A DNA stretch of 60,121 nt, from assembly GCA_029933075.1 (NCBI GenBank), contig JAOZOW010000007.1, forward strand, positions 1 to 60,121, read 5' to 3'. Positions 18,395 to 28,234 of this stretch are shown here, one piece after another (position 1 is the first letter of the stretch; each line of letters opens with the position of its first letter). This DNA is from Deltaproteobacteria bacterium (GTDB taxonomy: Bacteria > Desulfobacterota > DSM-4660 > Desulfatiglandales > Desulfatiglandaceae). A program made the position numbers and the translations under genes. The notes under the pieces were generated by a model. That model saw nothing but the letters and a program-made list of their open reading frames with translations, did not search any database and was not told the DNA's origin.

Positions 18395-19499
18395 ATGAAC
18401 GCTGAAATTATGGAACAGATCGATTTTATCATGGACCAATTGAGTGACCTAAGAGGTCATCTTTGACTTGGATCAATGTCAGAAGGAACTTGAAAAGATT
18501 GAAGCGATCATGTCGAGGGCCGATTTCTGGCAAAAAGATCAGGATGAAATCTCCCGACTGAGCCAGCAGCGAGGTCTGCTCAGGGACAGAATTGATCTAT
18601 GGCAAAAGCTGCACAAGGAAACCGAAGAAGCCGGAATCCTGGCAGAGATGGCCTTGGAGGAAAATGACAAGTCCACCTTAAAGGAGGTGGAAAAGGACAT
18701 AACCCGGCTTCAGGAAAAGATTAAGGGGCTCGAATTACAATCGCTGCTTGGAGATCCGGATGACAAGAGAAACGCAATCGTTGCCATAAACGCTGGCGCC
18801 GGTGGCACCGAGGCCCAGGACTGGGTTGAGATGCTCTTTAGAATGCTCGCGCGCTGGTGTGAGAAGAAAGGTATGGAGGTCCGAGTGATTGACTACCTCG
18901 CGGGGGATGAGGCGGGGATCAAAAACGTGACCTTCAGCGTGACCGGCCCATATGCTTATGGATATCTGAAATCGGAGCATGGCATCCACCGCATGGTCAG
19001 AATATCCCCTTTCGATGCCACAAAACGGAGGCATACATCTTTTGCCTCCATCTCGGTCCTTCCAGAAGCGGACAAAGACATTAAGATTGAGATCGACGAC
19101 AAGGATCTACGCATCGACACCTATAGGGCCAGCGGACCGGGGGGCCAGCATGTGAACAAAACCAGTTCAGCGGTCCGCATCACTCACCTGCCCACGGGTA
19201 TCGTTGTCCAATGTCAGAACGAGAAGTCCCAGCACCGGAACAAGGAAATGGCCATGAAAGTGCTCAAGGCCAGACTCTATGAGCTGGAAAAGAAAAAACT
19301 GGAGCGGAAAAAACAGGATATGCACCAGTCCCAAAAAGAGATCGCATGGGGGAGTCAGATAAGGTCTTATGTATTTAATCCCTACCGGATGGTCAAAGAC
19401 CACCGGACCAATGTGGAGGTAGGCGACGTTGACAAGGTGATGGATGGGGATATTGATATATTTATCGATGCCTACCTGAGGGAGAAACCGCAAAACTGA
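18395..19499 (+). CDS. prfB: Peptide chain release factor 2, with programmed +1 frameshift
   Basis: Reads UGA and UAA stops. Translation starts at ATG 18395 behind AGGGGGG and runs 23 codons to an in-frame TGA at 18464-18466. The slip site is CTT TGA C, preceded by the internal Shine-Dalgarno-like AGAGGT, the classic autoregulatory frameshift. After skipping one base the frame runs to 19499, giving 367 residues. The SPF stop-recognition tripeptide (RISPFDA) and the GGQ motif at 249-251 are present. It should be annotated as one joined CDS (18395-18463, 18465-19499). Confidence 0.97.
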
Positions 19500-19515
19500 A
19501 AATGAAGCAACAATT

Positions 19516-21252
19516 TTAGCCGCCCCGGGCCACCTGATCTATACTCTTGATGTAGGCATCAATCCCGGCCACTATACCCTCTGCCAATCTTTCCTGATAT
19601 GCCTTGCTCAGCAAGCGCTTCCTTTCTGAGGGGTTCGACAGAAATCCCGTCTCCACGAGGATCGCGGGCATCTGAGCGCCGATAAGCACATAAAAGGGTG
19701 CTTGCTTTACACCGAGACTTCTCACTTTCTTATACCTTCTACGCAGATTCCTTACAATCTCCTTCTGGACTTCATGGGCCAGCCTGCTTGATTCATTGAT
19801 CTTCGTGTTAAGCATCAAATCATTCAGGATCGCCTGCAGGTCGCTGATGTTCTTCTCTGAAGTGGCATTTTCTCTGGCGGCCACCATAACAGCCCTTTCA
19901 TCGGTAGCCATGTTGAGGAAATAGGTCTCTACCCCGGAGATACGCCTGTTCCTGTGGGCGTTTATATGTAGCGATACAAACAGGTCCGCCTTTTTCATGT
20001 TTGCTATGGCGGTCCTGCGCTCAAGGGAAAGGGTGGTGTCCCGATCCCTGGTGAGGAATACCTCGCATCCCAGTTTTTCCCGGATCTTCCTGGCAAGGAT
20101 CTTGGCCAGATTAAGGACTATGGTTTTCTCTTTGATTCCCCCCCCGGAAAGGCAGCCGGGGTCTCTCCCCCCATGGCCGGGATCCAGCACTATTCTTTTT
20201 ACATTCAATCCAAGCTGTCTGGCCAGCGACACATGGGTATCGCTCTTTTTGGACTTCCTGATCCCCTTCCTAACGGCCCTTTTCTTGGCCGTTTTCGCGC
20301 CTTTTCGCTTATCCGGGGAAGGCTCGGATTTCCGGACATCCACCACGATCCTAAAAGGATCGTGAAGGTGGAAAATCTTATAGCTCTCAATGCTTTCTAT
20401 ATCCAGGACCACCCGCACCCTGTCCTTGCGATACTGGCCGGCCCTTACTCTCTGAAGCAATCCGTCTTTAATCGCAATCTGCCTGTCAATCTCCGTGGTG
20501 ACACGCGCTCTCTTGAGTTCAAGATAAAGGCGGCGGGGCTTTTTTTGGCGAGGATCCGCTTCGATCAGGTGGTGTGAATACTTAACGGGTCCCTCCATAT
20601 CAACCACCACTCGAGTGTAGCTCGGGGTCGACCAGTGCCGGATGTCTTTAACCGCAACCAGCCCCCCTCCCTTCCTTGCGCTCTTCGCCTCCTCCTTTTT
20701 GCCAAGGATAACCGCCAGCTCATCCAGCCTCTTCCGGGCCATAGGACGCATGTCCCCCCCAGGGAACTTTATGTCCACCTTGAGAAACTCCACATAGGCC
20801 CGTGCCGGATCTTTTCTGTATTTGTGGAAGATCTCTCCTATGCGATACTGGGCGTCGTCAGCCAACCGGTGCTCCGGATACCTATCCACCACCTCTCTAT
20901 ACATGCGGACGGCCTCATCCAGATCCCCGGACCTGCCGGAATATTTATAAAGCCCGGTGTAGAGCCTGCCCGAGAAATAGAGCGCCCAGGGAGCCTCATC
21001 GCTTTTCGGGTGGAGCTTGTAAACTCTCTTATACTTCCGGATGCAGCCCAGCCAGTTGTGTCGATACTTCTTCTTCTTGGATGAGTGCTCAAGGGACCTG
21101 CGGCACCTGTCGGCCTCCTTTAAAAGCTGAGAGGCTCCAGAGGTTTTCCCGGCCGCCACCTCGGCCCCAAACAAGAGGACCAGGGCGATCCCCAAGATGA
21201 AGCCTCGGTAAGGGGACCTCCTTAACCCGAAATTATTCTCCCGACTCAACAT
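19516..21252 (-). CDS. N-acetylmuramoyl-L-alanine amidase (AmiC-type) with TPR and AMIN domains
   Basis: Exported cell-wall amidase of 578 residues. A signal peptide (about 1-34, hydrophobic GFILGIALVLLFG) is followed by a TPR-like helical region (about 40-190), an AMIN targeting domain (about 205-310, starting IRHWSTPSYTRVVVDMEG), a Lys/Arg-rich linker, and an Amidase_3 catalytic domain (about 355-570). Zinc ligands are visible: His in DPGHGG, Glu in GIKEKT, His in SLHINAH, and the catalytic Glu in LVETGFLSN. It overlaps the mutS end by 20 bases. It likely splits septal peptidoglycan. Confidence 0.92.
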   Translation of the reverse strand: MLSRENNFGLRRSPYRGFILGIALVLLFGAEVAAGKTSGASQLLKEADRCRRSLEHSSKKKKYRHNWLGCIRKYKRVYKLHPKSDEAPWALYFSGRLYTGLYKYSGRSGDLDEAVRMYREVVDRYPEHRLADDAQYRIGEIFHKYRKDPARAYVEFLKVDIKFPGGDMRPMARKRLDELAVILGKKEEAKSARKGGGLVAVKDIRHWSTPSYTRVVVDMEGPVKYSHHLIEADPRQKKPRRLYLELKRARVTTEIDRQIAIKDGLLQRVRAGQYRKDRVRVVLDIESIESYKIFHLHDPFRIVVDVRKSEPSPDKRKGAKTAKKRAVRKGIRKSKKSDTHVSLARQLGLNVKRIVLDPGHGGRDPGCLSGGGIKEKTIVLNLAKILARKIREKLGCEVFLTRDRDTTLSLERRTAIANMKKADLFVSLHINAHRNRRISGVETYFLNMATDERAVMVAARENATSEKNISDLQAILNDLMLNTKINESSRLAHEVQKEIVRNLRRRYKKVRSLGVKQAPFYVLIGAQMPAILVETGFLSNPSERKRLLSKAYQERLAEGIVAGIDAYIKSIDQVARGG

Positions 21253-23842
21253 ATTCTTTCATCCTGCTGAGTTCATTCAGGGCCTCCAAAGGGGTCAAAT
21301 TTGAGATATCCAGGTTCTCTATCCATGACCTGAGCTTCTGATCCCTGGAAGAAAAGAGCCCGAGCTGAATCATGTCTTCCTGATCCCCCTTGGAGCTGCT
21401 GCGGGCGAGACGGGGCCTTCCGGCCTCATCAAGTTCCGCACCTTCAAGATTCTCAAGGATCTCTTTGGCCCTTTTCAACACATGGCCAGGAAGCCCCGCG
21501 ATCCTCGCCACCTGGATGCCGTAACTTCGGCTCGTCTCACCTGGAACGATCTTTCTCAAAAAAATGATCCTGTCATTCCATTCCCGGACCGCTATATTGA
21601 AATTTTTGACCCTCGGTTTTGTGGCCGCCAGCTCCGTCAATTCGTGGTAATGGGTGGCAAAAAGCGTCCTTACGCCCTGGCCGTCCTTGTCATGGAGGGC
21701 CTCTGCAACCGCCCAGGCAATGCTCAGGCCGTCGTATGTACTGGTGCCCCTTCCGATCTCGTCCAAGATGACGAGGCTCCTGGTAGTCGCGTGCCTCAAA
21801 ATGTTGGCTGTCTCATTCATCTCCACCATAAACGTACTCTGCCCCATGGCTAAATCATCGGATGTCCCCACACGGGTAAAGATACGGTCCACCAGACCGA
21901 TACTGGCCCTTGACGCAGGCACAAAGCTGCCCATCTGCGCCATCAATACCGAAAGGGCGGTCTGCCTCAGGATGGTGGATTTGCCCGCCATATTGGGCCC
22001 GGTAATGATCAGCACCTCCTGGTCTGCCCCATCCAAATGAATATCGTTGGGCACAAACGCTTCATCTTTGACCGTCTTTTCGATGACAGGGTGCCGGCCT
22101 TCCTTTATATCGATCTCGGTTGTCTCATTGACTTCCGGGTAGGTGTAGTCATTCATCTCGGCGGTCTCGGCAAGCCCCGCAAGCACATCGATTTTTGCAA
22201 TGCACTGGGCCGTGTCTTTAATGCGTTGATTCTCCGCCGCTACCCTTGCCCGAATTCTCTCAAATATCTCCAATTCGAGCTTCACCCTTCTCTCTTCGGC
22301 GCTCAGAATCTGCTCCTCCACGCTCTTCAAGGCTTCGGTAATATAACGCTCGCCGTTCACCAGGGTCTGTTTCCTTATATAGTCCGCAGGGACCAGATGC
22401 AGATTGGCCTTTGATATTTCTATGTAATACCCAAAAACCTTATTGAACCCCACCTTGAGACTGGGGATCCCCGTCCTTTCCTGCTCGGATGCGGCAAATT
22501 TCGCAATCCAGCCCTTTCCATCGCGGCTCATGGAGATAAGCTTGTCAAGCTCCCCGTCATACCCTTCCCTGATGATGCCACCCTCCTTGATGGAAACAGG
22601 AGGATCGTCATGGATCGCCTCGTTGATCCACTCGGCCACGTCCGTAAGGGTATCTATTTGCCTTGCAATCTCCGATAGCAGCGTACTTGGAGAATCGTAC
22701 AGGCGCTCCTTGATACCGGGAAGATGCCGGATGGAGGCCTTGAGGGCCAGCAGATCTCTTGCATTGGCCCGGCCCAGGGAAATCTTACCGTTCAACCGCT
22801 CCAGGTCATACATCTTGTCCAGTTCTCCTCTGATCCCTTCCCGCAATAGGGGATCCTCTTTGAATGAAGCGACCGCAGCAAGACGATCCCTGATCCGGTC
22901 CACATGAATGAGCGGATACATGATCCATCTCTTAAGAAGCCGACTTCCCATGGGCGTTACGGTGCGGTCCAGGATCTGGAAAAGGGACCCTTTCACAGAC
23001 TGTCTGCGCATGGTCTTCAAAAGTTCGAGGTGGGCACAGGTGGATTCATCCAGCACCATGTAGTCCCCGAGCCTGTAACTGGCAAGTTCCTTGATATGCT
23101 CGAGCCTTCCCTTCTGGTTCTCACGCAGATAGTATACCAGGGCCCCCGCAGCACGAATGCCCTCGGGCATGTCCTGGCATCCGAATCCCGCCAGGGACCT
23201 GACTCCAAGCTGCTCCTTAAGCAATCTCTCTGCTCCGGACCGTTCAAAACCCTCCCCCGGAAGGATCTCAATACGGTATCCTGATAATTCCTCCCTCTCT
23301 GAAAGCCCCCCGTCGTCCGGGACCAGCAGCTCGGCCGGATTTATTCTTCTCAATTCATCTATAAGTTCCCCGTGAGAACATATCTCCGTCACCCTGAACT
23401 CTCCTGTGGAGAGGTCCACATGGGCCAGCCCATATCGCTCATCCCCACCGCAAAGAGCGGCCATGTAAAGATTGCTTTTCTCGTCGAGATCCCCCTCATC
23501 AACGATAGAACCTGGGGTTACCAGCCGGATCACCTCTCTTTTTACCACTCCCTTGCCGGATCCGGGCTCTTCCACCTGCTCGCAGATGGCCACCTTCCAG
23601 CCGCTGGCTACCAGCCTGGCCACATAGGACCTGGACGCATGGTGGGGGATTCCGCACATGGGGACCTTTTCACCATTGTAGGTGCCTCTTGACGTCAGGG
23701 TTATCCCGAGGATCCTGGAGGCGGTACGGGCATCCTCAAAGAACATTTCATAGAAATCTCCCATGCGGAAAAACAGGATAGCATCAGGGTATTGGCTCTT
23801 GATGCCCATATATTGCTTGAGCATGGGAGTAATCTTGCTCAC
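21233..23842 (-). CDS. mutS: DNA mismatch repair protein MutS
   Basis: Mismatch-recognition ATPase of 869 residues. The mismatch-binding motif FFRMGDFYEMF lies near the N-terminus. Walker A GPNMAGKST starts at residue 615, and ILDEIGRGTSTYDG (Walker B and signature) and TLFATHYHEL follow. The GTG at 23842 with GAGGAG just upstream gives the usual N-terminus (SKITPMLKQYMGIK) and is preferred over the longer frame to 23899. No mutL lies nearby. Confidence 0.97.
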   Translation of the reverse strand: MSKITPMLKQYMGIKSQYPDAILFFRMGDFYEMFFEDARTASRILGITLTSRGTYNGEKVPMCGIPHHASRSYVARLVASGWKVAICEQVEEPGSGKGVVKREVIRLVTPGSIVDEGDLDEKSNLYMAALCGGDERYGLAHVDLSTGEFRVTEICSHGELIDELRRINPAELLVPDDGGLSEREELSGYRIEILPGEGFERSGAERLLKEQLGVRSLAGFGCQDMPEGIRAAGALVYYLRENQKGRLEHIKELASYRLGDYMVLDESTCAHLELLKTMRRQSVKGSLFQILDRTVTPMGSRLLKRWIMYPLIHVDRIRDRLAAVASFKEDPLLREGIRGELDKMYDLERLNGKISLGRANARDLLALKASIRHLPGIKERLYDSPSTLLSEIARQIDTLTDVAEWINEAIHDDPPVSIKEGGIIREGYDGELDKLISMSRDGKGWIAKFAASEQERTGIPSLKVGFNKVFGYYIEISKANLHLVPADYIRKQTLVNGERYITEALKSVEEQILSAEERRVKLELEIFERIRARVAAENQRIKDTAQCIAKIDVLAGLAETAEMNDYTYPEVNETTEIDIKEGRHPVIEKTVKDEAFVPNDIHLDGADQEVLIITGPNMAGKSTILRQTALSVLMAQMGSFVPASRASIGLVDRIFTRVGTSDDLAMGQSTFMVEMNETANILRHATTRSLVILDEIGRGTSTYDGLSIAWAVAEALHDKDGQGVRTLFATHYHELTELAATKPRVKNFNIAVREWNDRIIFLRKIVPGETSRSYGIQVARIAGLPGHVLKRAKEILENLEGAELDEAGRPRLARSSSKGDQEDMIQLGLFSSRDQKLRSWIENLDISNLTPLEALNELSRMKEYVESGE

Positions 23843-23950
23843 TTTCTCCTCACAAAACTTTCCACTTAATACAATTTGCAATCCACAGAAGGGTAACAAG
23901 GCCTTTTATGAGATGAACTACTTGCACCGGCCACAGATGGGCTATGCGCC

Positions 23951-25171
23951 TCAACGGGACGCTCCAGCGGACTCGTCGGCCGAATCGACCAGGTTGATGG
24001 TATCCCAGTTCCTGCACTGAGGGCACTGCCACTGAAGCTCGTTCGACTGATATCCGCATTGCTCGCAGCGAAACTTCAGGAAAGGCACATTCAGATGACT
24101 GATCAAGTCTTCGTAGTCCAATAGCGCCTCCTTTTCCCTGTGGTGCCGCAGCAAAATTTCCCCTTTAAACCTTCTCGCTTCCCAAAAAGCAGGTGCAAGC
24201 TTAAGGGCGCTTTCAACCTGCTCCAGGGCGCCCTCTACATCATTCTCATTGTATAGATATCGGGCCAAGGCCATATATGTAAACGCATCGCCGCTCGACT
24301 CCGCACAAGCTTTGAGAAAATCCCCCACCGGCTTCAGGTTTTTCATGGCCGAATAGGCTCCCTCAAGTCTTCTGTACGCCAAGAAAGTAAACCTGGGAGC
24401 CACCTGAACTATCCGCTTCCAGGTTGAAACGGCTCTCTTGTATTCCTTTCTGGTGAAATAGAGGTCGCCCAGGTGGAGGTAGGCATCCACGCATGTTTTG
24501 TGGGTAGATATGGCCTTATTGTAAAGCGAAACGGCTTTGAGCAGTTCACCCTTTTCCTGATGGACCTTCCCCATCTCTACCAGATGGTGAGCCAAGATAT
24601 GCTTATGGTCGCCCCCGGTCAGCTTGGCTATCCGCCTTCTTGTCTGATAAGCACTCTCCCAATCCTTAAGTTCCTCATGGATCCTCTCTATCTGTTCGAG
24701 AGTTTTCACATCGGAGGGGTCCTTTTTCGCCACCTCATGAAACGTGTCTATGGCTCTGTCCAGAAAACCAGCCTTGCGATAATCGAGTCCGAGGTCAAAC
24801 AGGACGCCGAGCTTGATTCTCTCGTCGATATTGGGCCTCAAGATTATACTCTGTCTGATGCGGATCGCCCTGTCGATGGCGCCTTTTGAACGGTACAGGT
24901 TCGCCAACGCCACATAGGTCTCGATTGTCTCCGAATTGATCTGGACCGATTTGGTGAGCTCCTCAATGGCCTGATCGTGGTCATTGGACAGGATGTACTG
25001 AATGCCCTTGAAAAGGGCCTTATCACCTTTTGGGATAATGGGTTTGGTCAGATTCCGGCTCCTCCGGTCCAGCCACCTCCCTGTATACAACCCTGCAAGA
25101 AGAGAGACAAAAACCGCCACCACCAGCTGATTGTCAGGCACCGCCAGCCACTGAACTATTCGCGCCCACAT
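23951..25171 (-). CDS. lapB: LapB/YciM-like TPR and rubredoxin-type protein
   Basis: Inner-membrane-anchored TPR protein of 406 residues: one N-terminal membrane helix (about 15-30), then about eight TPRs, then a C-terminal rubredoxin-like metal site FRCEQCGYQSNELQWQCPQC. In E. coli LapB acts with FtsH to control LpxC and so lipopolysaccharide output. The length, single helix and CxxC pairs match. lapA lies upstream with a 193-base gap, as in enterobacteria but less tight. Confidence 0.93.
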   Translation of the reverse strand: MWARIVQWLAVPDNQLVVAVFVSLLAGLYTGRWLDRRSRNLTKPIIPKGDKALFKGIQYILSNDHDQAIEELTKSVQINSETIETYVALANLYRSKGAIDRAIRIRQSIILRPNIDERIKLGVLFDLGLDYRKAGFLDRAIDTFHEVAKKDPSDVKTLEQIERIHEELKDWESAYQTRRRIAKLTGGDHKHILAHHLVEMGKVHQEKGELLKAVSLYNKAISTHKTCVDAYLHLGDLYFTRKEYKRAVSTWKRIVQVAPRFTFLAYRRLEGAYSAMKNLKPVGDFLKACAESSGDAFTYMALARYLYNENDVEGALEQVESALKLAPAFWEARRFKGEILLRHHREKEALLDYEDLISHLNVPFLKFRCEQCGYQSNELQWQCPQCRNWDTINLVDSADESAGASR

Positions 25172-25364
25172 GAAATTACTCCCACCACGGTTTCACGGGA
25201 GAAAAAGATGTATAAGGCGAAAATATTGTTTCCCATAAGTATGGTCCGCTTTAGTAAGTTGTAGAGTTTCCGAGAAAACGGATCATGGGGCTTTCCGGTA
25301 CAAACTTTTTCCCGGAAGGAAAACAGGGGCATACGCTGTCTTATGCGCTGTGTAAAAAAAGAAT

Positions 25365-25715
25365 CTATGATCCGGCATCAGAAGACTTTACCACACTCAC
25401 ATCCTCGCCTGTCACTGGAAGGTTCCGAAGGGAGTTGAGTTCCTTGTCCTTCTCCTTCAGCATTGAATTGAGTTGCCTCAACTCGTTTTTCAGACGAAAA
25501 CGTTCCACTATGCCATAGATGCCGGCCAAAAAAACTCCGATAAGAAAAGTAAGAATTGCTACCAGATAGAGTGACATGGGGGGGCTTTCCCAGTTGAAGA
25601 ACAGGAGGTCCACATGGAATTTTACTGTGGTCGAAAAAGCCCGAAAGTTCTGCACGGCAATTATGATAACCACCAACATCAAAAGAATACCGGCAATGGC
25701 TTTTACTTGCTTCAT
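25365..25715 (-). CDS. lapA: LapA (DUF1049) membrane protein
   Basis: Small inner-membrane protein of 116 residues with two membrane helices (about 5-24 and 45-68) and a cytoplasmic coiled-coil tail (RFRLKNELRQLNSMLKEKDKEL). The AVQNF motif after the first helix is the DUF1049 mark. It partners LapB in lipopolysaccharide assembly. Its ATG overlaps the stop of the HIT gene as ATGA, so they are translationally coupled. Confidence 0.9.
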   Translation of the reverse strand: MKQVKAIAGILLMLVVIIIAVQNFRAFSTTVKFHVDLLFFNWESPPMSLYLVAILTFLIGVFLAGIYGIVERFRLKNELRQLNSMLKEKDKELNSLRNLPVTGEDVSVVKSSDAGS

Positions 25716-26230
25716 ATCTCACCTCCAGATTCAGGATTGGCAGGATTGGGTTCTCGAAAAAAAGGCAAGAGCTTTCCATAGGTTTCCTTAATGTGCTCGG
25801 GGATCACTCTCACCTCTCCCAGAACGGTCATGGAGTTGGTATCGCCGTTCCAGCGGGGCACAATATGAAAATGTACATGCTCCTCTACCCCGGCTCCGGC
25901 AACTCTCCCGAGGTTCAATCCTACATTGAATCCTTCGGGGGCCATTGCCTTCCTCAAGACTCCCAAGGCCTTGCGGACCGTCAGCAGGAGATCCAAAGTC
26001 TCATCCTGCGAAAGGCCATCCAGGTCGGATACATGCCTCACCGGTGCCACTAAGAGATGACCGTTAATATAGGGATAGCGGTTCATCATGACCATGCTCA
26101 AGGAGCCCACATGGAGGATCAGCCGTTCTTCATCCTGGCTTCGATCCTCTCCCGGACAGAAGATACATCCCTCTCGTTTCTGATCCGAAAGAATGTACTC
26201 CATTCTCCACGGTGCCCACAGTACCTTCAT
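25712..26230 (-). CDS. HIT-family nucleotide hydrolase/phosphorylase
   Basis: Histidine-triad protein of 172 residues. The triad HVHFHIVPRW with its preceding GAGVEEH is clear, and the N-terminal WAPWRMEYI and CIFC motif match the Ap4A phosphorylase-like HIT branch. The ATG at 26230 has GAGG 6 bases upstream and is preferred over a GTG at 26242. The substrate is likely a dinucleoside polyphosphate or AMP-linked compound. Confidence 0.9.
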   Translation of the reverse strand: MKVLWAPWRMEYILSDQKREGCIFCPGEDRSQDEERLILHVGSLSMVMMNRYPYINGHLLVAPVRHVSDLDGLSQDETLDLLLTVRKALGVLRKAMAPEGFNVGLNLGRVAGAGVEEHVHFHIVPRWNGDTNSMTVLGEVRVIPEHIKETYGKLLPFFREPNPANPESGGEI

Positions 26231-26238
26231 GACTGACC

Positions 26239-26715
26239 TCACAATCGAATGATCTCCCCGCGAACAACATCGTTCACATCCAGGACGCCAATAGTATGGA
26301 CGCCCGAATAGGTGAAGCCGGTGGCTGTGCCAGGGTTGAACATGAGCACACCATCCTTTACATGATTGGCGGGGATGTGGGAATGGCCGTAGACGACCAC
26401 ATCCACGTCGTGAAACTGGGTGATTACCCGCTCTTCCAGCCCATCGGCACTCCCTCCACCATGAATAAGTCCTATTCGAAGAGGGCCAAGATCGATGATC
26501 CTCCTGGCCGGAAGCACCTCTTTGACCTCTACGGGGTCCATGTTCCCATGAACGCCATAGAAGGTCTTCCGGTCAAGGAAGTCCACAACCTCCGTGGAGA
26601 CGATGTCCCCTGCGTGAAGTACAAGGTCCTTGTCCGCGAGGTATTTATCGTAAATTTCCTCCAGTTCTTTCGTCACCCGCCGGAGATGCGTGTCTGACAG
26701 CACTCCAATTTTCAT
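26239..26715 (-). CDS. YfcE-type metallophosphodiesterase
   Basis: Calcineurin-like phosphoesterase of 158 residues. Metal motifs are visible: SDTHL, LHAGDIVS, GVHGNMD, LIHGGG and YGHSHIP. YfcE/MJ0936-type enzymes hydrolyse phosphodiesters with Mn or Ni; the natural substrate is unknown. The ATG at 26715 behind GGAGG is preferred over the start at 26730. First gene of the run leading to lapA. Confidence 0.92.
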   Translation of the reverse strand: MKIGVLSDTHLRRVTKELEEIYDKYLADKDLVLHAGDIVSTEVVDFLDRKTFYGVHGNMDPVEVKEVLPARRIIDLGPLRIGLIHGGGSADGLEERVITQFHDVDVVVYGHSHIPANHVKDGVLMFNPGTATGFTYSGVHTIGVLDVNDVVRGEIIRL

Positions 26716-26765
26716 CCGGCCTCCACCCATCCTGCTACGATGCTGCGGCTTGAATTCGGGTTAGG

Positions 26766-26793
26766 AGTATACCAACCTGCCTAAAAAAGACAA
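26766..26793 (-). promoter_or_regulatory. Candidate sigma70 promoter for the phosphodiesterase-HIT-lapA run
   Basis: Minus strand TTGTCT, 16 bases, TATACT. It lies about 50 bases upstream of the phosphodiesterase start in the divergent gap shared with the zinc-ribbon gene. The A/T-rich other half of the gap probably holds the opposite promoter, which I could not fix. Confidence 0.45.
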
Positions 26794-26916
26794 GGCATTT
26801 CAGAATCCATCCAAAATCATTTGACCGGAGAAGATTTGTTTTGTATTTCAATATATTAGTATTTATCAGGCAACAACAGGGGAAAACCCGAATTCTGCAA
26901 GAGAAGGAGAGGACTT

Positions 26917-27408
26917 ATGCCAATCTATGAGTTTTACTGCCCCAGATGCCATATGATCTTCAACTTCTTTTCCAAATCCGTAAATACCGAAAAGAAACCG
27001 ACCTGCCCTAAATGCAAGAAAGTGAGGCTGGGACGTCGTATGTCCGTTTTTTCATCGCCCCGCAATCGTGCCGAACAAGAGGACATGCCTTTCCCGGACC
27101 TTGATGAGCGCCAAATGGAGAAGGCCATGGATTTCCTCGCCCGTGAGGCCGAACACGTGGACGAGGAGGATCCAAGGCAGGCGGCGAATCTGATGCGAAA
27201 ACTCACTGATATGACCGGCATTGACCTGGGCCCAGGAATGGAAGAGGCGCTCAGACGCATGGAATCGGGTGAAGACCCTGAAAAGATCGAAGAAGAAATG
27301 GGAGACATCTTAGAAGACGAAGGGGAATTGTTCGCCTTCAAGAAAAGGGGCTTTAAGCCGTCCAGATACCTGCCCCCGAAAGTGGACGACAAACTCTATG
27401 ACCTTTAA
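26917..27408 (+). CDS. FmdB-type zinc-ribbon protein
   Basis: A 163-residue protein. The N-terminal zinc ribbon MPIYEFYCPRC and CPKCKK is the FmdB/CxxC_CxxC regulatory-protein family pattern. It is followed by an acidic helical region (MEEALRRMESGEDPEKIEEEMGD) not present in the shortest members. GGAGAGG lies just before the ATG. It is convergent with the UPF0280 gene. The role is unknown; the family is often called a putative regulatory protein. Confidence 0.85.
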   Translation: MPIYEFYCPRCHMIFNFFSKSVNTEKKPTCPKCKKVRLGRRMSVFSSPRNRAEQEDMPFPDLDERQMEKAMDFLAREAEHVDEEDPRQAANLMRKLTDMTGIDLGPGMEEALRRMESGEDPEKIEEEMGDILEDEGELFAFKKRGFKPSRYLPPKVDDKLYDL

Positions 27409-27442
27409 ACGGCAGCGTACTGCATCCATTGAGCAAATCATG

Positions 27443-28171
27443 CTACAGGTCCACCAGCTCGATATCGCCCCATGCGGTCATCCTTTCCCTAAGGATGATC
27501 ACGCCGCCCAGAATTCCTTCCACATGCTGGGCAAATGCTGCAGCTTTCTGGAGGTCAGAGTAATTCTTAACCCGGTTTCCAAGGGCGGTGGCCGCAGCGT
27601 CTGCCAAGGCGGCCGAGGGGGAGACAAGGCATACGGCATCGGCCTTTCCCAGGCTCAAGGAATGGCCCACCGTTCCCGAGGAAGCGCATACTCCCACGGG
27701 CATCTGGTTAACCGGAATAAAAAGGCCGAGCTTTTCGCTCAGGGGCGAGGTCCCGGCGAATATGGAGACCGTGACCGGGCGTAGGGCGTGCAGAAAAATA
27801 TCCCCTCCGTTTTCCACAATCGCCTGCCGGCTGAATTTCAGCAGGCCTTCGCCCACATGCTGGGCAATGGCCCCGGCTACAGCAGCCATTGGTCCCACCC
27901 CTGCCCTGCGGCTCATCTCCACCATCTCTTTTACGATATCAGGGGCATAAGGGTCGTCATCCCAGGGCAATAAGGTGGTCATGAAATCGGGGTGTGCCTT
28001 TATGTAAGTTTCCAGGTGGCGTCTCTGCTCCAGCACGAGGTCCCGGGTTTCCTGCTCCAGCATCACATCGGCACCCACCCACAGATCGGTCTCTTTCACT
28101 GCCACGTGAAATGAGACAAGGCCTGTAGCGGCTATCCTTTTCCTGTAGACGCGCTTTTCGTATTGACGCAT
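27443..28171 (-). CDS. UPF0280 family protein (ApbE-like fold)
   Basis: A 242-residue protein of the UPF0280 family, a distant relative of ApbE flavin transferases. Recognisable segments are the GVGPMAAVAGAIAQHVGEGLL helix, IVENGGDIFLH, and CASSGTVGHSLSLGKADAVCLVS. These correspond to ApbE FAD/metal-binding turns, but the activity is untested. The ATG at 28171 is chosen; a TTG frame runs to 28204. It lies 63 bases downstream of guaA. Confidence 0.85.
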   Translation of the reverse strand: MRQYEKRVYRKRIAATGLVSFHVAVKETDLWVGADVMLEQETRDLVLEQRRHLETYIKAHPDFMTTLLPWDDDPYAPDIVKEMVEMSRRAGVGPMAAVAGAIAQHVGEGLLKFSRQAIVENGGDIFLHALRPVTVSIFAGTSPLSEKLGLFIPVNQMPVGVCASSGTVGHSLSLGKADAVCLVSPSAALADAAATALGNRVKNYSDLQKAAAFAQHVEGILGGVIILRERMTAWGDIELVDL

Positions 28172-28234
28172 TGGGCTGAATCCGCCCTCATCGGAGCAAG
28201 CCAAGGTGCGATGGCGTGTCGGAAGTTGGCGCCC

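Noticed and set aside
21233-25171. CRISPR or tandem direct repeats
   Set aside because: No regularly spaced repeats are present here or elsewhere in the window.
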